This document shows, piece by piece, positions 47,199 through 57,874 of a DNA stretch of 64,000 bases. The notes below the pieces were generated by a model. It did not search any database. It saw nothing but the letters and a program-made list of their open reading frames with translations, and had not been told where the DNA came from. The translations under genes and the position numbers were made by a program. The DNA comes from Alphaproteobacteria bacterium LSUCC0396 (GTDB taxonomy: Bacteria; Pseudomonadota; Alphaproteobacteria; Puniceispirillales; Puniceispirillaceae): contig CP166131.1 of NCBI GenBank assembly GCA_041228345.1, forward strand, positions 1,357,001-1,421,000, written 5' to 3'. Numbering within the stretch: position 1 is the stretch's first letter; each line of letters starts with the position of its first letter.

Positions 47199-48989
47199 CT
47201 AGTAAACGCGCGGCGCTGGCGGGATGGGAGCGATATCATTGCTCAACGTGTTCATCACAACATTGCGATAATCAAGCTTTGACTTATTGTGCTCATCAAG
47301 CCACATGACCGTATGTTTCATCCAGTTTTCATCGTCGCGCTCAGGCCAATCTTCATGTGCATGGGCACCGCGCGATTCCTGCCGCTGTTCGGCTGAACGG
47401 ATGCTGACCAGAGCTTGGCTCATCAGATTTTCTAGCTCTAATGCCTCGATCAGGTCTGTATTCCAGATCAGCGATTTATCAACAACGCCAATCTGTCCCA
47501 TTTTGCCAGCAATCTTATCCATCGTGGCAACACCATCAGCAAGCGATACACTTGACCGGAATACTGCCGCATGGCGCTGCATGGCGTGCTGCATTTCCAG
47601 CCGAATCGACGCTGCGCTCAAGGTGCCACTGGCATGACGCATCCGGTCAAATCTTGCTAGCGCCTTATCGGTGGCGGCTTGGGGGGCACGTTTTGAGGTT
47701 ACGCCCGGCGTGATGGTTTCAGTGGCACGGTGCGCCGCGGCACGGCCAAAGACAACAATATCAAGCAATGAGTTTGTGCCAAGACGGTTCGCGCCATGAA
47801 CTGACACGCACGCCGCCTCGCCAATCGCCATCAAACCCGGCACGACAGCGTTCTGGTCATCCTTAGTTGGGGCCAGCACTTCGCCATGATAATTGGTCGG
47901 AATACCGCCCATATTATAATGCACAGTTGGCAGAACCGGAATCGGCTCACGCGTTACATCAACACCGCAGAAAATTTTCGCCGTTTCGGTAATGCCGGGA
48001 AGGCGGGTATGCAATGTGTCAGGATCAATATGCTCAAGATGCAGCATGATATGATCCTTATTCGGGCCAACACCGCGACCTTCATTAATCTCAATCGTCA
48101 TCGCGCGGCTTACCACATCGCGGCTTGCCAGATCTTTTGCAGTCGGGGCAAAACGCTCCATGAAACGTTCACCCTCAGAATTGGTCAAATAGCCGCCTTC
48201 ACCGCGCGCACCTTCAGTGATCAGAACACCAGCGCCATAGACGCCGGTTGGGTGAAACTGCACAAATTCCATATCCTGCAGTGGTAATCCAGCACGAAGC
48301 GCCATCGCATTACCGTCGCCAGTACAGGTATGCGCCGAGGTACAGGAGAAATACACCCGCCCATAACCGCCAGTTGCCAGCACGGTCTGCTGTCCCCAGA
48401 AACGGTGCAGACTGCCATCTTCCATGCAAAGCGCAATGACCCCAGCACATTCGCCATCTTCGGTCATCAGCAGATCAAGCACAAAATATTCAATATGGAA
48501 ATGCGCCTGATATTTCAGACATTGCTGGTACAAAGTATGCAGGATCGCATGACCGGTTCGGTCAGCCGCCGCACAGGCCCGGCGCGCCATTGATTTGCCA
48601 TGGTCTAATGTATGACCACCAAACGGACGCTGATAGATTTTGCCTTCTTCAGTGCGGGAAAACGGCACGCCGTAATTTTCCAGTTCGATCACTGATGGGA
48701 TAGCGTTTCGGCACATATATTCGATGGCATCCTGATCGCCTAGCCAGTCTGACCCCTTGACCGTGTCATACATATGAAAGCGCCAGTTATCGCCTTCGCC
48801 CATATTATTAAGCGCGGCGCCAATTCCGCCTTGTGCAGCAACGGTGTGCGAGCGTGTCGGGAAAACCTTTGTGATACAGGCGGTTTTCAACCCGCCAGCA
48901 GCCATGCCAAGCGTGGCACGCAAGCCGGCACCGCCCGCGCCGACAACGACAACGTCATATTGATGGTCAGTGATTTCATAAGCACTCAT
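47199..48989 (-). CDS. sdhA: Succinate dehydrogenase flavoprotein subunit
   Basis: Catalytic subunit oxidising succinate to fumarate. The protein has 596 residues. The FAD motif GAGGAG is at 18-23, H48 in [11 protein letters not shown] is the covalent FAD site, and [14 protein letters not shown] and [11 protein letters not shown] mark the substrate and capping regions. The C-terminal [18 protein letters not shown] is typical of SdhA. It is the third gene of sdhCDAB; sdhD lies 65 bases upstream. Confidence 0.98.
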   Translation of the reverse strand: MSAYEITDHQYDVVVVGAGGAGLRATLGMAAGGLKTACITKVFPTRSHTVAAQGGIGAALNNMGEGDNWRFHMYDTVKGSDWLGDQDAIEYMCRNAIPSVIELENYGVPFSRTEEGKIYQRPFGGHTLDHGKSMARRACAAADRTGHAILHTLYQQCLKYQAHFHIEYFVLDLLMTEDGECAGVIALCMEDGSLHRFWGQQTVLATGGYGRVYFSCTSAHTCTGDGNAMALRAGLPLQDMEFVQFHPTGVYGAGVLITEGARGEGGYLTNSEGERFMERFAPTAKDLASRDVVSRAMTIEINEGRGVGPNKDHIMLHLEHIDPDTLHTRLPGITETAKIFCGVDVTREPIPVLPTVHYNMGGIPTNYHGEVLAPTKDDQNAVVPGLMAIGEAACVSVHGANRLGTNSLLDIVVFGRAAAHRATETITPGVTSKRAPQAATDKALARFDRMRHASGTLSAASIRLEMQHAMQRHAAVFRSSVSLADGVATMDKIAGKMGQIGVVDKSLIWNTDLIEALELENLMSQALVSIRSAEQRQESRGAHAHEDWPERDDENWMKHTVMWLDEHNKSKLDYRNVVMNTLSNDIAPIPPAPRVY

Positions 48990-49054
48990 TACCTAAATCC
49001 TTTTCTATGCGACCATTTCGCAAGCCTGTTCGATGCCGAACCCTTCACTGCCCC

Positions 49055-49417
49055 CTATATCAGTCCCACAATCATACCAACCGATATAAGGCTGGCTGCT
49101 GCCGCAATGGCGAAAACGCCACGCGCAATTGTCACCAGCGCCAAACGGCCACTGGCAAGCGGAACATAATCCTCGATAATCATCTGCACCCCAAGCGCGG
49201 CATGAAACAAGCCAGCACCCACCAAAACCGCCAGCGCCAGCGCATGGTACGGCGTCGCGACAAAGCTTTTTGCCGCAGCATAATCAAGCGCGCCTATCAT
49301 CGCGACGAGATAGGTAAAATACACCATCAATGCCAGCGTGATGACCGCGCTGATCCGCTGCCAGCGCCAATGTCCAAAGCCTGGGTCTCGTGGATTTTTT
49401 GCCGATGATTTTGCCAT
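49055..49417 (-). CDS. sdhD: Succinate dehydrogenase membrane anchor subunit
   Basis: Small membrane subunit of complex II that helps to bind quinone and heme b. The 120-residue protein has three hydrophobic segments (about 25-45, 55-75 and 92-115). The conserved H in GLFHAALGVQMIIEDYV is a probable heme ligand, followed by the D-Y pair of the family. It is 15 bases downstream of sdhC and upstream of sdhA. Confidence 0.93.
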   Translation of the reverse strand: MAKSSAKNPRDPGFGHWRWQRISAVITLALMVYFTYLVAMIGALDYAAAKSFVATPYHALALAVLVGAGLFHAALGVQMIIEDYVPLASGRLALVTIARGVFAIAAAASLISVGMIVGLI

Positions 49418-49432
49418 GCTAAAAATCCTTTT

Positions 49433-49807
49433 TTACAAAACCACCAGCCATAGGGCAGCAGTCACCAGAACGGTCAAAACAAGCACCAGATAGCCACTTT
49501 GATAAACCTGTTTGACCTCCAGCCCGAGGCGAAGATCCCATGACAAGTGCCGAATGCCGTTCAGGCCATGATAGACCAGCGCCAGCGAATAGCCAAACAG
49601 GACAAATTGCCCCAGCGGGTGCTGTAATGAGGCTGCAACGGATCCGAATATATCAGCGCCCGCCGCCAATGCCGCCAGCCAAATTGTCAGCAACAGGCTG
49701 CCCGTTGCCAAGACAGCACCACTGGCCCGATGCATGATTGACATTACCGAGGTCAGTTGCGGGCGATAGACCTGTAAATGCGGTGATAATGGGCGCGGCT
49801 TGGCCAT
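49433..49807 (-). CDS. sdhC: Succinate dehydrogenase cytochrome b556 subunit
   Basis: Membrane heme b subunit of complex II. The 124-residue protein begins with RPLSPHLQVYRPQLTSVMSI, whose SPHL..Y.....S..SI pattern is the SdhC N-terminal signature and includes the quinone-site serine. Three membrane segments follow, and YHGLNGIRHLSWDLR contains the conserved histidines (heme ligand in the H...GIRHL.WD motif). It is the first gene of the operon, with a candidate promoter upstream. Confidence 0.95.
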   Translation of the reverse strand: MAKPRPLSPHLQVYRPQLTSVMSIMHRASGAVLATGSLLLTIWLAALAAGADIFGSVAASLQHPLGQFVLFGYSLALVYHGLNGIRHLSWDLRLGLEVKQVYQSGYLVLVLTVLVTAALWLVVL

Positions 49808-49858
49808 TTGATCCTCACGTGGTCATCAAGAAGAAAGGCTGAGCGCAAAACACACCCA

Positions 49859-49882
49859 GACTGCGATTTAGACTATGATTTA
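49859..49882. repeat. 12-bp tandem duplication in the sdhC promoter region
   Basis: GACTGCGATTTA and GACTATGATTTA are adjacent (10 of 12 identical) and overlap the proposed -10 region of the sdh promoter. Confidence 0.6.
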
Positions 49883-49909
49883 TATGTGGTATTGAATGCC
49901 AATAGTCAA
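49879..49909 (-). promoter_or_regulatory. Candidate promoter of sdhCDAB
   Basis: On the minus strand, TTGACT (49904-49909) is followed after 17 bases by CATATA or after 19 by TATAAA (49879-49886), about 75 bases upstream of sdhC. The 298-base spacer to pdxY shows nothing else I can name. Confidence 0.5.
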
Positions 49910-50105
49910 TGTGTAAGGGCGAAAACTCTGTCATCATATGCCGCGTTGGGGCGCATTGAAATGCCCGCCATAGTTTAGCATGACATCACGGCAGAAAGCG
50001 CCGCTTTAGGCTCAGCATCTGCGGCTAGGACTATCGCTGTCTGTCAACGATTCATGGCTTTGATTGCGTTTGCCTTTTCGCCAAAAGCACTGCAAATATG
50101 ATTCC

Positions 50106-50945
50106 ATGGAACAGATATTATCAATTCAATCAGCAGTGACGCTTGGCTTTGTCGGCAATAATGTTGCCGCGCCGGTGATAACGCATCTCGGGCATCAGCC
50201 ATTATTGGTCAATAGTGTCACGCTTGCGGCGCATCCGGGCTATGGGCTGATCGCGGGTGGACCAACGCCTGATGCGACATTTACAGAAATTCTAGACGCC
50301 TTACCGGCCCTTAACGCGCTCGCCAATATCGGCGCCGTGATCACCGGCTATCTTGGGGCCCCGTCGCAAATTAACGCCATTACAAATTTGATCATACAAT
50401 GGCAGGCAGCACAGCCAAACGGGCATTATGTGCTGGATCCGGTGCTTGGCGATAACGGCCGTATCTATGTTGACGATCAGCTTGTTAGCGAAATGCGCGA
50501 TCAACTGTTACCGCTTGCCAGCTTTCTAACGCCCAATCAGTTTGAGCTGGAACTTCTGGCCAAGCAGCCCGTGACTGATGTCGCGAGTGCAACTGCGGCG
50601 GCGCGGCAATTACTGGCGCAAAATCCGCGCTTAAAAGGGGTTGTTGCAACCGGCATTAGCGGGCGTGATGGCCGCGTACATGATTGTTTTGTCACCTGCG
50701 AAGACGCGATTGATCTGGCCACAAATGATCTGGCTTATGAAAAACGCCCTACCGGCATTGCCGGTGGCGGTGATTTACTAACTGTCATTTTTACCAGCTG
50801 GCTTGCCGCTGGCCAGTCGTTTCATGCCAGCTTTACTGCCGCCAGCACCCAAGCGCATGCCATTATCGACAAAAGCGCGAACCATCTGGAAATCGCGCTT
50901 CTGGAAAATCTGTATCGACTCACAGCGATCGGCGCGGAACAGTAA
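50106..50945 (+). CDS. pdxY: Pyridoxal kinase (PdxY type)
   Basis: Phosphorylates pyridoxal (B6 salvage) to PLP. The 279-residue protein has the ribokinase-like fold with MEQILSIQSAVTLGFVGN at the start (VGN for the family GN pattern), the metal-binding strand DPVLGD at 111-116, the TPNQFELE signature at 142-149 and the nucleotide/catalytic region GIAGGGD with D223. The sequence there is GGGD where most PdxY proteins have GTGD. The ATG at 50106 gives the usual N-terminus; a start at 50064 adds 14 unrelated residues. It is a single gene, convergent with asd. Confidence 0.9.
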   Translation: MEQILSIQSAVTLGFVGNNVAAPVITHLGHQPLLVNSVTLAAHPGYGLIAGGPTPDATFTEILDALPALNALANIGAVITGYLGAPSQINAITNLIIQWQAAQPNGHYVLDPVLGDNGRIYVDDQLVSEMRDQLLPLASFLTPNQFELELLAKQPVTDVASATAAARQLLAQNPRLKGVVATGISGRDGRVHDCFVTCEDAIDLATNDLAYEKRPTGIAGGGDLLTVIFTSWLAAGQSFHASFTAASTQAHAIIDKSANHLEIALLENLYRLTAIGAEQ

Positions 50946-50951
50946 TCATAG

Positions 50952-51003
50952 GCCGACAGCGATTAAAGGGGGAAGCGATTAAAGGGCGACAGCGATCAAA
51001 AAC
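50952..51003. repeat. 16-bp tandem repeat between pdxY and asd
   Basis: GCGATTAAAGGG occurs at 50959-50970 and again at 50975-50986, each preceded by a related ACA/GAA segment. A third decayed copy (AGCGATCAAAAA) follows. Unit length is 16 bases. Confidence 0.8.
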
Positions 51004-51036
51004 GACCCTGTCACCCCGATGATATGCAGTAACTGC

Positions 51037-52071
51037 CTAGCGGCCGCTAAGATTACGTGCGGCAAATAATTCGGCGATCTGCACCGAATTAAGGGCGGCC
51101 CCTTTTCTTAGATTGTCTGACACGCACCAGAACACCATACCATTTGGCACGGTCGGGTCTTTGCGAATCCGGCTGATATAAACCGCATCTTCACCGGCCG
51201 CCTCATGTGGGGTGACATAGCCTTCATTCGCCCGATGGTCGACAACAATCACCCCTGGCGCATTTTCAAGTAATGAGCGCACGGCTTTTTCGGTCATTGG
51301 CTTTTCGGTTTCAATGAAAACCGCCTCGCTATGACCAACAAAAACTGGAATCCGGACGCAATGCGCAACAAGCTCGATTGCCGGATCAAGAATTTTCTTG
51401 GTCTCGGCGCTCATCTTCCATTCTTCCTTGGTAAAGCCATCATCAAGGAACACATCAATATGCGGGATCGCATTAAAGGCAATCTGTTTGGTAAAGATTT
51501 CCGGCTGAACCGCATCATTCACGAAAATGCCGCGCGTCTGGTTAAACAGCTCATCCATCGCTGGACGTCCGGCACCTGACACCGCCTGATAGGTTGATAC
51601 GACAACACGTTTGACCGAGAATTCATCATGCAATGGCTTTAGCGCAACAACGAGCTGAGCTGTCGAGCAATTCGGATTAGCAATGATATTGCGGCCATTG
51701 TTCTTGATCAAACAGCCTTCGATTGTATCGGGATTGACCTCTGGAACGATCAGTGGCACGTCACTATCCATCCGGAAGGCCGATGAATTATCAATCACCA
51801 CACATCCGGCCGCACCAGCCTTTGGCGCATAGGCCTTGGCAGTATCGCCGCCCGCCGAAAACAGTGCAATATCGGCAGTGGCAAAATCAAATTTATCAAG
51901 TGCCTGGATGGTGACGATCTGATCCTCGCCATATGACACTTCCTTGCCAACTGATTTTGACGAGGCAAGCGCATATATTTTGTCCGCCGGAAAATTCCGC
52001 TCGGCGAGGGTTTGCAGCATTTCACGGCCAACCGCACCGGTTGCGCCAACGACGGCAACTTTGTACCCCAT
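51037..52071 (-). CDS. asd: Aspartate-semialdehyde dehydrogenase
   Basis: Reduces aspartyl phosphate to aspartate semialdehyde, feeding lysine/DAP (lysA and dapF are in this window), threonine and methionine. The protein has 344 residues: the NADP loop VVGATGAVGREML at about 7-19, catalytic C135 in NPNCSTAQ, and the histidine region VAHCVRIPVFVGHSEA. The start is ATG 52071 with GGAGG 8 bases upstream; the longer frame to 52104 is ignored. It is downstream of leuB on the same strand. Confidence 0.97.
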   Translation of the reverse strand: MGYKVAVVGATGAVGREMLQTLAERNFPADKIYALASSKSVGKEVSYGEDQIVTIQALDKFDFATADIALFSAGGDTAKAYAPKAGAAGCVVIDNSSAFRMDSDVPLIVPEVNPDTIEGCLIKNNGRNIIANPNCSTAQLVVALKPLHDEFSVKRVVVSTYQAVSGAGRPAMDELFNQTRGIFVNDAVQPEIFTKQIAFNAIPHIDVFLDDGFTKEEWKMSAETKKILDPAIELVAHCVRIPVFVGHSEAVFIETEKPMTEKAVRSLLENAPGVIVVDHRANEGYVTPHEAAGEDAVYISRIRKDPTVPNGMVFWCVSDNLRKGAALNSVQIAELFAARNLSGR

Positions 52072-52158
52072 TCTAAAATCCTCCAGTAAAGGCCCAATAT
52101 CCATGTCCGTTTGGTTGGGCGGCTAAATTTCCACCAACAACGGATATGGTGGTTTGAT

Positions 52159-53271
52159 TTAACGTGCCAGACGATCCATTGCGTCAAGCACGGCTTTGGT
52201 CATGCCTTCGGTACCGGTCTGCTCGCATCCCGGGGCCATAATGTCGCCGGTGCGTTTCGTTTCCAGCGCAATATTGACAGCCTTTTCGACCAGGTCAGCT
52301 TCTTCCGCCTGATCAAAACTATAGCGCAGCATCATCGCAAAGCTGAGGAACTGTGCCAAAGGATTGGCCAGACCCTTGCCCGCGATATCAGGGGCAGAAC
52401 CATGCACTGGCTCATACATTGCCTTTGGCAGGCCAGTCTCAGGATCGGGCGTACCCAGCGATGCTGATGGCAACATCCCCAGCGAACCGGTCAACATTGC
52501 CGCACAATCTGACAAAAGATCACCAAACAGATTATCCGTAACGATCACGTCAAACTGTTTGGGGTTGCGAACCAGCTGCATGGCGCAGTTATCTGCATAC
52601 ATATGGCTAAGTTCAACACCATCGCCCTCTGCCGCATGAAGCGCGGTCATAACCTGCCGCCACAACACGCCGGAATGCATTACATTGGCCTTTTCAACCG
52701 AGGTAAGACGGCCGTCGCGTTTGCGTGCCAGATCCATACCAACGCGGCCAATCCGCTCAATTTCGGGGGTTGTGTAGGCGTTAGTGTCATAGCCTCTTTT
52801 AATACCGTCGCCCAGATCATCAATGCCCCGTGGTTCGGCAAAATACGACCCACCGCACAATTCGCGAAGAATCATGATATCAAGACCGGATACAACTTCA
52901 GGCTTTAACGTCGACGCATCAACCAATGTCGGAAACACCATTGCCGGACGCAAATTGGCGAAAAGATCCATTTCCTTACGCAAGCGCAACAGGCCTGCCT
53001 CGGGCCGCACATCAAACGGAACGCCATCATATTTCGGCGTGCCAACAGCGCCAAAAAGCACCGCATCACTGGCAATCGAATCGGCAAGGGTTTCATCGGT
53101 CAATGGCGTGCCATGCACATCATAAGCAGCGCCGCCAACAAGGCCTTCGGACAAATCAAAGCCGAGGCTGCGATGTTTTGCCAGCCAGTCAATGAGCTTC
53201 ATATTGGCCTGCATGACCTCATTGCCAATGCCGTCACCGGGCAACACCATTACTTTGCGATTAGACGCCAT
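52159..53271 (-). CDS. leuB: 3-isopropylmalate dehydrogenase
   Basis: Third leucine enzyme: oxidative decarboxylation of 3-isopropylmalate. The 370-residue protein begins with the [14 protein letters not shown] motif. [14 protein letters not shown] contains the substrate-binding arginines, [17 protein letters not shown] holds the metal-binding aspartates, and [14 protein letters not shown] is the NAD-specific signature. ATG 53271 has GAAGGA upstream. It is 40 bases downstream of leuD, in the order leuC-leuD-leuB-asd. Confidence 0.97.
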   Translation of the reverse strand: MASNRKVMVLPGDGIGNEVMQANMKLIDWLAKHRSLGFDLSEGLVGGAAYDVHGTPLTDETLADSIASDAVLFGAVGTPKYDGVPFDVRPEAGLLRLRKEMDLFANLRPAMVFPTLVDASTLKPEVVSGLDIMILRELCGGSYFAEPRGIDDLGDGIKRGYDTNAYTTPEIERIGRVGMDLARKRDGRLTSVEKANVMHSGVLWRQVMTALHAAEGDGVELSHMYADNCAMQLVRNPKQFDVIVTDNLFGDLLSDCAAMLTGSLGMLPSASLGTPDPETGLPKAMYEPVHGSAPDIAGKGLANPLAQFLSFAMMLRYSFDQAEEADLVEKAVNIALETKRTGDIMAPGCEQTGTEGMTKAVLDAMDRLAR

Positions 53272-53311
53272 CTTCTTTTCCTTCACTTCAGAGCTTTGAG
53301 CTAGGTCGCGT

Positions 53312-53917
53312 TTAAAGCCAGGGTTGATCCTTGTCACGCTGGGCTTCGAAACTGTCGATATTATCCGCTTTTTCAAGGGTAAGACCAATATCATCAAGCC
53401 CTTCGAGCAGACATTTCTTGCGGAACGGATCTATCTCGAATGATACCGTCGGACCATTTGGACGCCGGATTGTCTGAGTCACCAGATCAATTGATAATTC
53501 AGGGTTTTCCGTGTCAGACGCATCGGCCATCAGCGCATCACGATCATCCGCACTAACCACGATTGGCAAAATGCCATTCTTGAAGCAGTTATTATAGAAG
53601 ATGTCAGCAAAGCTAGTTGAGATAACGCAGCGAACGCCAAAATCAAGCAACGCCCATGGCGCATGTTCACGGCTTGATCCACAGCCAAAATTATCACCAG
53701 CCACCAGAATTTTCGCATCGCGATAAGGCGCACAGTTCAACACGAAATCGTCGATCTCGGTGCCATCCTGACGATAGCGCATCTCATCAAACAAATTCTT
53801 GCCGAGGCCAGACCGTTTAATGGTTTTCAAAAACTGCTTCGGAATAATCATGTCCGTGTCGATGTTCAGAATATTCATCGGCGCGGCAACACCGGTCAGC
53901 TTGTCAAATTTCTGCAT
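53312..53917 (-). CDS. leuD: 3-isopropylmalate dehydratase small subunit
   Basis: Swivelling domain of isopropylmalate isomerase. The 201-residue protein has [19 protein letters not shown], the conserved [17 protein letters not shown] with the substrate-contacting loop, and [20 protein letters not shown] 53917 is the normal start; the open frame upstream lies inside leuC. It overlaps the end of leuC by 22 bases, so the subunits are translationally coupled. Confidence 0.97.
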   Translation of the reverse strand: MQKFDKLTGVAAPMNILNIDTDMIIPKQFLKTIKRSGLGKNLFDEMRYRQDGTEIDDFVLNCAPYRDAKILVAGDNFGCGSSREHAPWALLDFGVRCVISTSFADIFYNNCFKNGILPIVVSADDRDALMADASDTENPELSIDLVTQTIRRPNGPTVSFEIDPFRKKCLLEGLDDIGLTLEKADNIDSFEAQRDKDQPWL

Positions 53918-55338
53918 GGTATCGCTCCGTTTTCTTTGATGTTCCGCACATCGGCAAGATGGCCGGTCAACGCTGCTGCAACCGCCATTTGCGGGCTTAC
54001 AAGATGCGTGCGACCGCCACGGCCCTGACGGCCCTCGAAATTCCGGTTTGATGTCGACGCACACCGCTCGCCCTCGGCAAGCTTGTCAGCATTCATCGCA
54101 AGACACATTGAACAGCCCGGCTCGCGCCATTCAAATCCGGCATCAATAAAGACCTTGTCCAGACCTTCAGCCTCGGCCTGTTCTTTGACAAGGCCTGAAC
54201 CCGGCACCACCAGCGCGCGCATTCCATCGGCAACTTTACGGCCCTCAGCCAGTGCCGCCGCTGCCCGCAAATCCTCGATCCGGCTATTGGTGCATGAGCC
54301 GATAAAGACAGTATCAACCTTGATATCGGTCAGCTTTTGTCCGGGTGTCAGCCCCATATAGGCAATTGCCCGTTCCATTTTGGCGCGCTTGCTGGCATCT
54401 TTTTCCTGATCCGGCAACGGCACTGAACCGGTGATCGCCAGCGCATCTTCAGGGCTGGTACCCCATGTCACGGTTGGCGCAATATCTTCGGCTGCAAGCG
54501 TGATCTCGACATCGTAACGCGCATTCGCGTCTGACGGCAGCGTTTTCCAATAGGCAACGGCACGATCCCAGTTTTCACCCTTCGGTGTCATTGGGCGGTT
54601 CGCCAAGTAATCATAGGTTGTTTGGTCGGGCGCAATCATGCCGGCGCGCGCGCCAGCTTCGATGGCCATATTGCAGACCGTCATCCGGCCTTCCATACTG
54701 AATCCACGAATCACTGATCCGGCAAATTCAATCACATGACCCGTACCGCCAGCGGTACCGATCTTGCCAATGATTGCCAAAATCACGTCCTTGGCGGTGA
54801 CCCCATCTGCAAGCGTGCCATCAACGGTGATGCGCATATTTTTTGCTGGCTTTTGGATTAATGTCTGGGTTGCCAGCACATGTTCGACTTCAGATGTACC
54901 AATGCCAAAGGCCAGCGCCCCAAATGCGCCATGGGTTGCGGTATGCGAATCACCGCAAACAATGGTCATGCCGGGAAGGGTAAATCCCTGTTCAGGGCCA
55001 ATCACATGAACAATACCCTGACGGATATCATCCATCGCAAAATAAGGAACGCCGAAATCGGCCGCATTTTTTTCAAGGGCTTCAACCTGAATGCGGCTTT
55101 CTTCATCCTCGATACCGACCGAACGGTCAGTTGTTGGAATATTATGGTCGGCAACAGCAAGGGTGCGGTTCGGGGCCCGTACGGAACGGCCAGCATTACG
55201 CAGACCTTCAAAAGCCTGCGGACTGGTCACTTCGTGAACCAGATGCCGGTCAATATAAATCAGGCAAGTGCCATCTTTCTGTTGATGCACAACATGTGCA
55301 TTCCAGATCTTATCAAACAGAGTTTTTGGAGCCGACAT
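53896..55338 (-). CDS. leuC: 3-isopropylmalate dehydratase large subunit
   Basis: Aconitase-like [4Fe-4S] subunit of isopropylmalate isomerase (second leucine step). The protein has 480 residues. [12 protein letters not shown] begins it, [13 protein letters not shown] is the family signature, and the cluster cysteines are in [13 protein letters not shown] and [11 protein letters not shown]. It starts 55 bases after rplS and is probably read together with the ribosomal/tRNA-modification genes upstream, as well as from any own promoter in that gap. Confidence 0.97.
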   Translation of the reverse strand: MSAPKTLFDKIWNAHVVHQQKDGTCLIYIDRHLVHEVTSPQAFEGLRNAGRSVRAPNRTLAVADHNIPTTDRSVGIEDEESRIQVEALEKNAADFGVPYFAMDDIRQGIVHVIGPEQGFTLPGMTIVCGDSHTATHGAFGALAFGIGTSEVEHVLATQTLIQKPAKNMRITVDGTLADGVTAKDVILAIIGKIGTAGGTGHVIEFAGSVIRGFSMEGRMTVCNMAIEAGARAGMIAPDQTTYDYLANRPMTPKGENWDRAVAYWKTLPSDANARYDVEITLAAEDIAPTVTWGTSPEDALAITGSVPLPDQEKDASKRAKMERAIAYMGLTPGQKLTDIKVDTVFIGSCTNSRIEDLRAAAALAEGRKVADGMRALVVPGSGLVKEQAEAEGLDKVFIDAGFEWREPGCSMCLAMNADKLAEGERCASTSNRNFEGRQGRGGRTHLVSPQMAVAAALTGHLADVRNIKENGAIPCRNLTS

Positions 55339-55393
55339 ATCATTCTCCTGATTGCTGCCGGCGAGGAGGTCATCTCAAAGCCGGTCTGGCAAT

Positions 55394-55774
55394 TTAAGAA
55401 GATGACGCCTCGCGATAGGTTGTTTTTTCAGCGATACGCGCTGCCTTACCGGTACGGCCACGCAAATAATACAGCTTTGCACGGCGGACACTACCACGAC
55501 GCATTACCGTAACACCGGCAACTTGCGGGGCATGAGTTGGGAATACGCGCTCGACGCCTTCACCATAAGAAATTTTCCGGACGGTGAATGATGAATTAAC
55601 ACCATCGCTTTTGCGCGCAATACAGACCCCTTCAAAAGCCTGAATCCGCTCACGCGTTCCTTCGATCACCTTAACGTCAACACGCACGGTGTCACCTGGT
55701 GCAAATTCTGGCAACTGGCGTTGGCCAAGCACTTTCTCGATCTGTTTATTGCCTATGCGGTCAATGATGTTCAT
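55394..55774 (-). CDS. rplS: 50S ribosomal protein L19
   Basis: L19 lies at the 30S-50S interface. The 126-residue protein has [29 protein letters not shown], the L19 core [12 protein letters not shown] and [22 protein letters not shown] in consecutive parts. It is the end of the ffh-rpsP-rimM-trmD-rplS series and follows trmD by 73 bases. Confidence 0.98.
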   Translation of the reverse strand: MNIIDRIGNKQIEKVLGQRQLPEFAPGDTVRVDVKVIEGTRERIQAFEGVCIARKSDGVNSSFTVRKISYGEGVERVFPTHAPQVAGVTVMRRGSVRRAKLYYLRGRTGKAARIAEKTTYREASSS

Positions 55775-55847
55775 CGCCCGATTCCCTTCATAAATTCCGT
55801 GTCACCCGGATCGGTTTTCTACCGACCGCCAGCCCCGTGCTGGTGGG

Positions 55848-56618
55848 TCACTTATCTTTGCCTTTTTGCAGAGCCTGCCTGTCCAGATATTGTTGCCACA
55901 AATCCGGACGCCGACGCTGCGTCTCTTTTTCTGCCTCCGCCTGACGCCATTCAGCGATCTTGCGATGGTGGCCCGATGCCAGAATTTCCGGCGCTTCGAT
56001 GCCATTCCAGACGCGGGGTTGGGTATAGTGCGAATGCTCCAACAATCCGGTCTCAAAACTTTCCTCGCGGTGGCTGGCTTCCTTACCCATTACCCCGGGC
56101 AGCAAGCGTATCACCGCATCCATCACTGTCAGCGCAGCGGTTTCACCACCTGACAAAATATAGTCGCCGATACTGACTTCCATCATACCAGCCTGATCGA
56201 TCACCCGTTGATCGACCCCTTCATACCGCCCACACAAAAACACCGCCCCTTTGGCAGCGACCAGATCGCGCACTAGCGCCTGATCCAGCAACCTGCCACG
56301 CGGTGACAGGTAAAGTCGTGGGCCCGGGCAATCTGCCGCCGCAGCCAGTGTCGCCGCAACAACATCCGGTTTTAACACCATACCGACACCACCGCCTAGG
56401 GGGGTATCATCCACAGTCCGGTGCTTATCGCGCGCAAAGTCGCGAATGTCCAGCGTTTTCAGCGACCAAATGCCTTCATTTAGCGATTTTCCTGCCAATG
56501 AATGCGCCAAATGTCCCGGAAACATCTCTGGGAACAACGTTAGCACGGTTGCCTGCCAATGTGGGCGCGTCTTCTTTGCATCGGTTTGCTGGCGAATATG
56601 AGGTTCAGCTTTTGTCAT
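55848..56618 (-). CDS. trmD: tRNA (guanine37-N1)-methyltransferase
   Basis: SPOUT enzyme making m1G37 next to the anticodon, which prevents frameshifting. The 256-residue protein has [14 protein letters not shown] at the start, [12 protein letters not shown] (substrate), the SAM trefoil-knot [14 protein letters not shown] and [11 protein letters not shown]. The first 20 residues ([20 protein letters not shown]) are a family-variable extension. It is between rimM (67 bases) and rplS. Confidence 0.97.
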   Translation of the reverse strand: MTKAEPHIRQQTDAKKTRPHWQATVLTLFPEMFPGHLAHSLAGKSLNEGIWSLKTLDIRDFARDKHRTVDDTPLGGGVGMVLKPDVVAATLAAAADCPGPRLYLSPRGRLLDQALVRDLVAAKGAVFLCGRYEGVDQRVIDQAGMMEVSIGDYILSGGETAALTVMDAVIRLLPGVMGKEASHREESFETGLLEHSHYTQPRVWNGIEAPEILASGHHRKIAEWRQAEAEKETQRRRPDLWQQYLDRQALQKGKDK

Positions 56619-56685
56619 CTCACCCCCCTTTTACCAACAAGACTGACCCGTTCTGGTCAGTGCACCCGATTATTCGTAAAACCAC

Positions 56686-57279
56686 TTATTCCGGTTGGCC
56701 ATCCAATAAGCCATCTGGTACCAAAAGACCAATTTTACCCGCTTTGATATCGACCGTAATTAGGTTTTCACCGCCAAATGGCACCATGATTGTTGGCCCT
56801 TTGTCCGGTGCCAGCTCGGCAATCTCGCCTGCGCCAAAATCATGGATTGCAACGATCTTGCCAAGCGGCTTGCCATCCTCGGCTGACACCATCATGCCCA
56901 ACAGATCAGCATGATAAATCTCATCATCATCCAGATCCGGCAACTGCTCACGCGCCACATAAAGCGTTGTGCCGCGTAAAGCCTCGGCCGCATCGCGCGT
57001 ATCAACGCCTTTGGCCCGCACAATCGCCAGACCTTTGGCGTTAACCGATGTTACCTGCAACTGCATTTGCCGGCCATCATCCAAGATAACCGGCCCATAG
57101 GCGGCAAGCGCGTCGGGGGTCGAGGTAAAAGGTTTTACCTTGAACTGCCCCTTGATACCTTGCGCACCAACAATCGCACCAACTGGTAAATGGCTGGTTA
57201 GGCTTTGTTTCGTCAAACCCAAGCCAGCCTCAGTATTGCCAGCCTTGGTATTGCCAACCAGCCGGTCGCCAGTCGCCAC
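56686..57279 (-). CDS. rimM: Ribosome maturation factor RimM
   Basis: Assists assembly of the 30S head and binds S19. The 197-residue protein has the N-terminal RimM beta-barrel (VGAIVGAQGIKGQFKVKPFT, written in part as GAQGIKGQFKVKPF, at about 35-50) and the C-terminal PRC-barrel (IVAIHDFGAGEIAEL and PFGGENLITVD). Its ATG overlaps the stop of rpsP by one base, so the two are coupled. The first 25 residues are an unusual Gly/Asn/Thr-rich extension; a later start is possible. Confidence 0.95.
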   Translation of the reverse strand: MATGDRLVGNTKAGNTEAGLGLTKQSLTSHLPVGAIVGAQGIKGQFKVKPFTSTPDALAAYGPVILDDGRQMQLQVTSVNAKGLAIVRAKGVDTRDAAEALRGTTLYVAREQLPDLDDDEIYHADLLGMMVSAEDGKPLGKIVAIHDFGAGEIAELAPDKGPTIMVPFGGENLITVDIKAGKIGLLVPDGLLDGQPE

Positions 57280-57836
57280 TAGCTGTCCGCCTTTTCCTCA
57301 GCAGCTTCTTCAGCAGGTGCTTCTTCAGCAGGAGCAGCAGCAGCAGGTGCTTCTTCAGCAGGTGCTTCTTCAGCAGGTGCAGCAGCTTCTTCGGCAGGTG
57401 CCTCTTCAGCAGGTGCTTCTTCAGCAGGAGCAGCAGCAGCAGCGGCTTTAGCTTCGGCAGCGGCAGCGGCTTCAGCGGCGGCGGCTTCGGCGGCGGTGGC
57501 GGCAGCTTCAGCCGCTTGTGCCTCGCGATCAGCACGCTTTTTACCCGGTGCCGATTTCTTTGGCTGGTCACGAATAACCGGTGCTTCGGTCAGGCCTGCA
57601 GCGGCCAGCATCTTGTGGACGCGGTCGGTTGGCTTGGCGCCTTGGCCGAGCCAGAATGTGATCCGCTCGCTGTTCAAGGTCATGCGCTGCTCATGCTCTT
57701 TTGGCACCATTGGATTATAAGTACCAACACGCTCAACGTACCGGCCATCGCGAGGCGATGATGCCTCGGCAACAACAATCCGGTAAAATGGGCGTTTTTT
57801 TGCACCGCCGCGTGCCAGTCTGATTTTCAAAGCCAT
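57279..57836 (-). CDS. rpsP: 30S ribosomal protein S16 with long Ala/Glu-rich tail
   Basis: S16 is needed for early 30S assembly. Core residues 1-85 are canonical ([54 protein letters not shown]). Residues 86-185 are a low-complexity extension: a basic linker with [13 protein letters not shown], then poly-Ala/Glu, then repeats of APAEE. The whole is about twice the usual bacterial length of 80-90 residues. Alphaproteobacterial S16 proteins often carry Ala/Glu tails, but this one is long and its DNA is visibly repetitive. It is 38 bases after ffh. Confidence 0.96.
   Translation of the reverse strand: MALKIRLARGGAKKRPFYRIVVAEASSPRDGRYVERVGTYNPMVPKEHEQRMTLNSERITFWLGQGAKPTDRVHKMLAAAGLTEAPVIRDQPKKSAPGKKRADREAQAAEAAATAAEAAAAEAAAAAEAKAAAAAAPAEEAPAEEAPAEEAAAPAEEAPAEEAPAAAAPAEEAPAEEAAEEKADS
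57297..57520. repeat. Imperfect 15-bp tandem repeat encoding the S16 tail
   Basis: On the plus strand, units such as GCTTCTTCAGCAGGT recur many times, each encoding Ala-Pro-Ala-Glu-Glu on the minus strand, and grade into Ala-only repeats. The array can be expected to vary in length between relatives. Confidence 0.8.
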
Positions 57837-57874
57837 GAATTTATCCCTTTCATTGGCGTTAGTCGTCGATAAGT

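Noticed and set aside
57297-57520. Regular repeats near 57.4 kb as a possible CRISPR array
   Set aside because: The period is 15 bases without spacers and it encodes the S16 tail.
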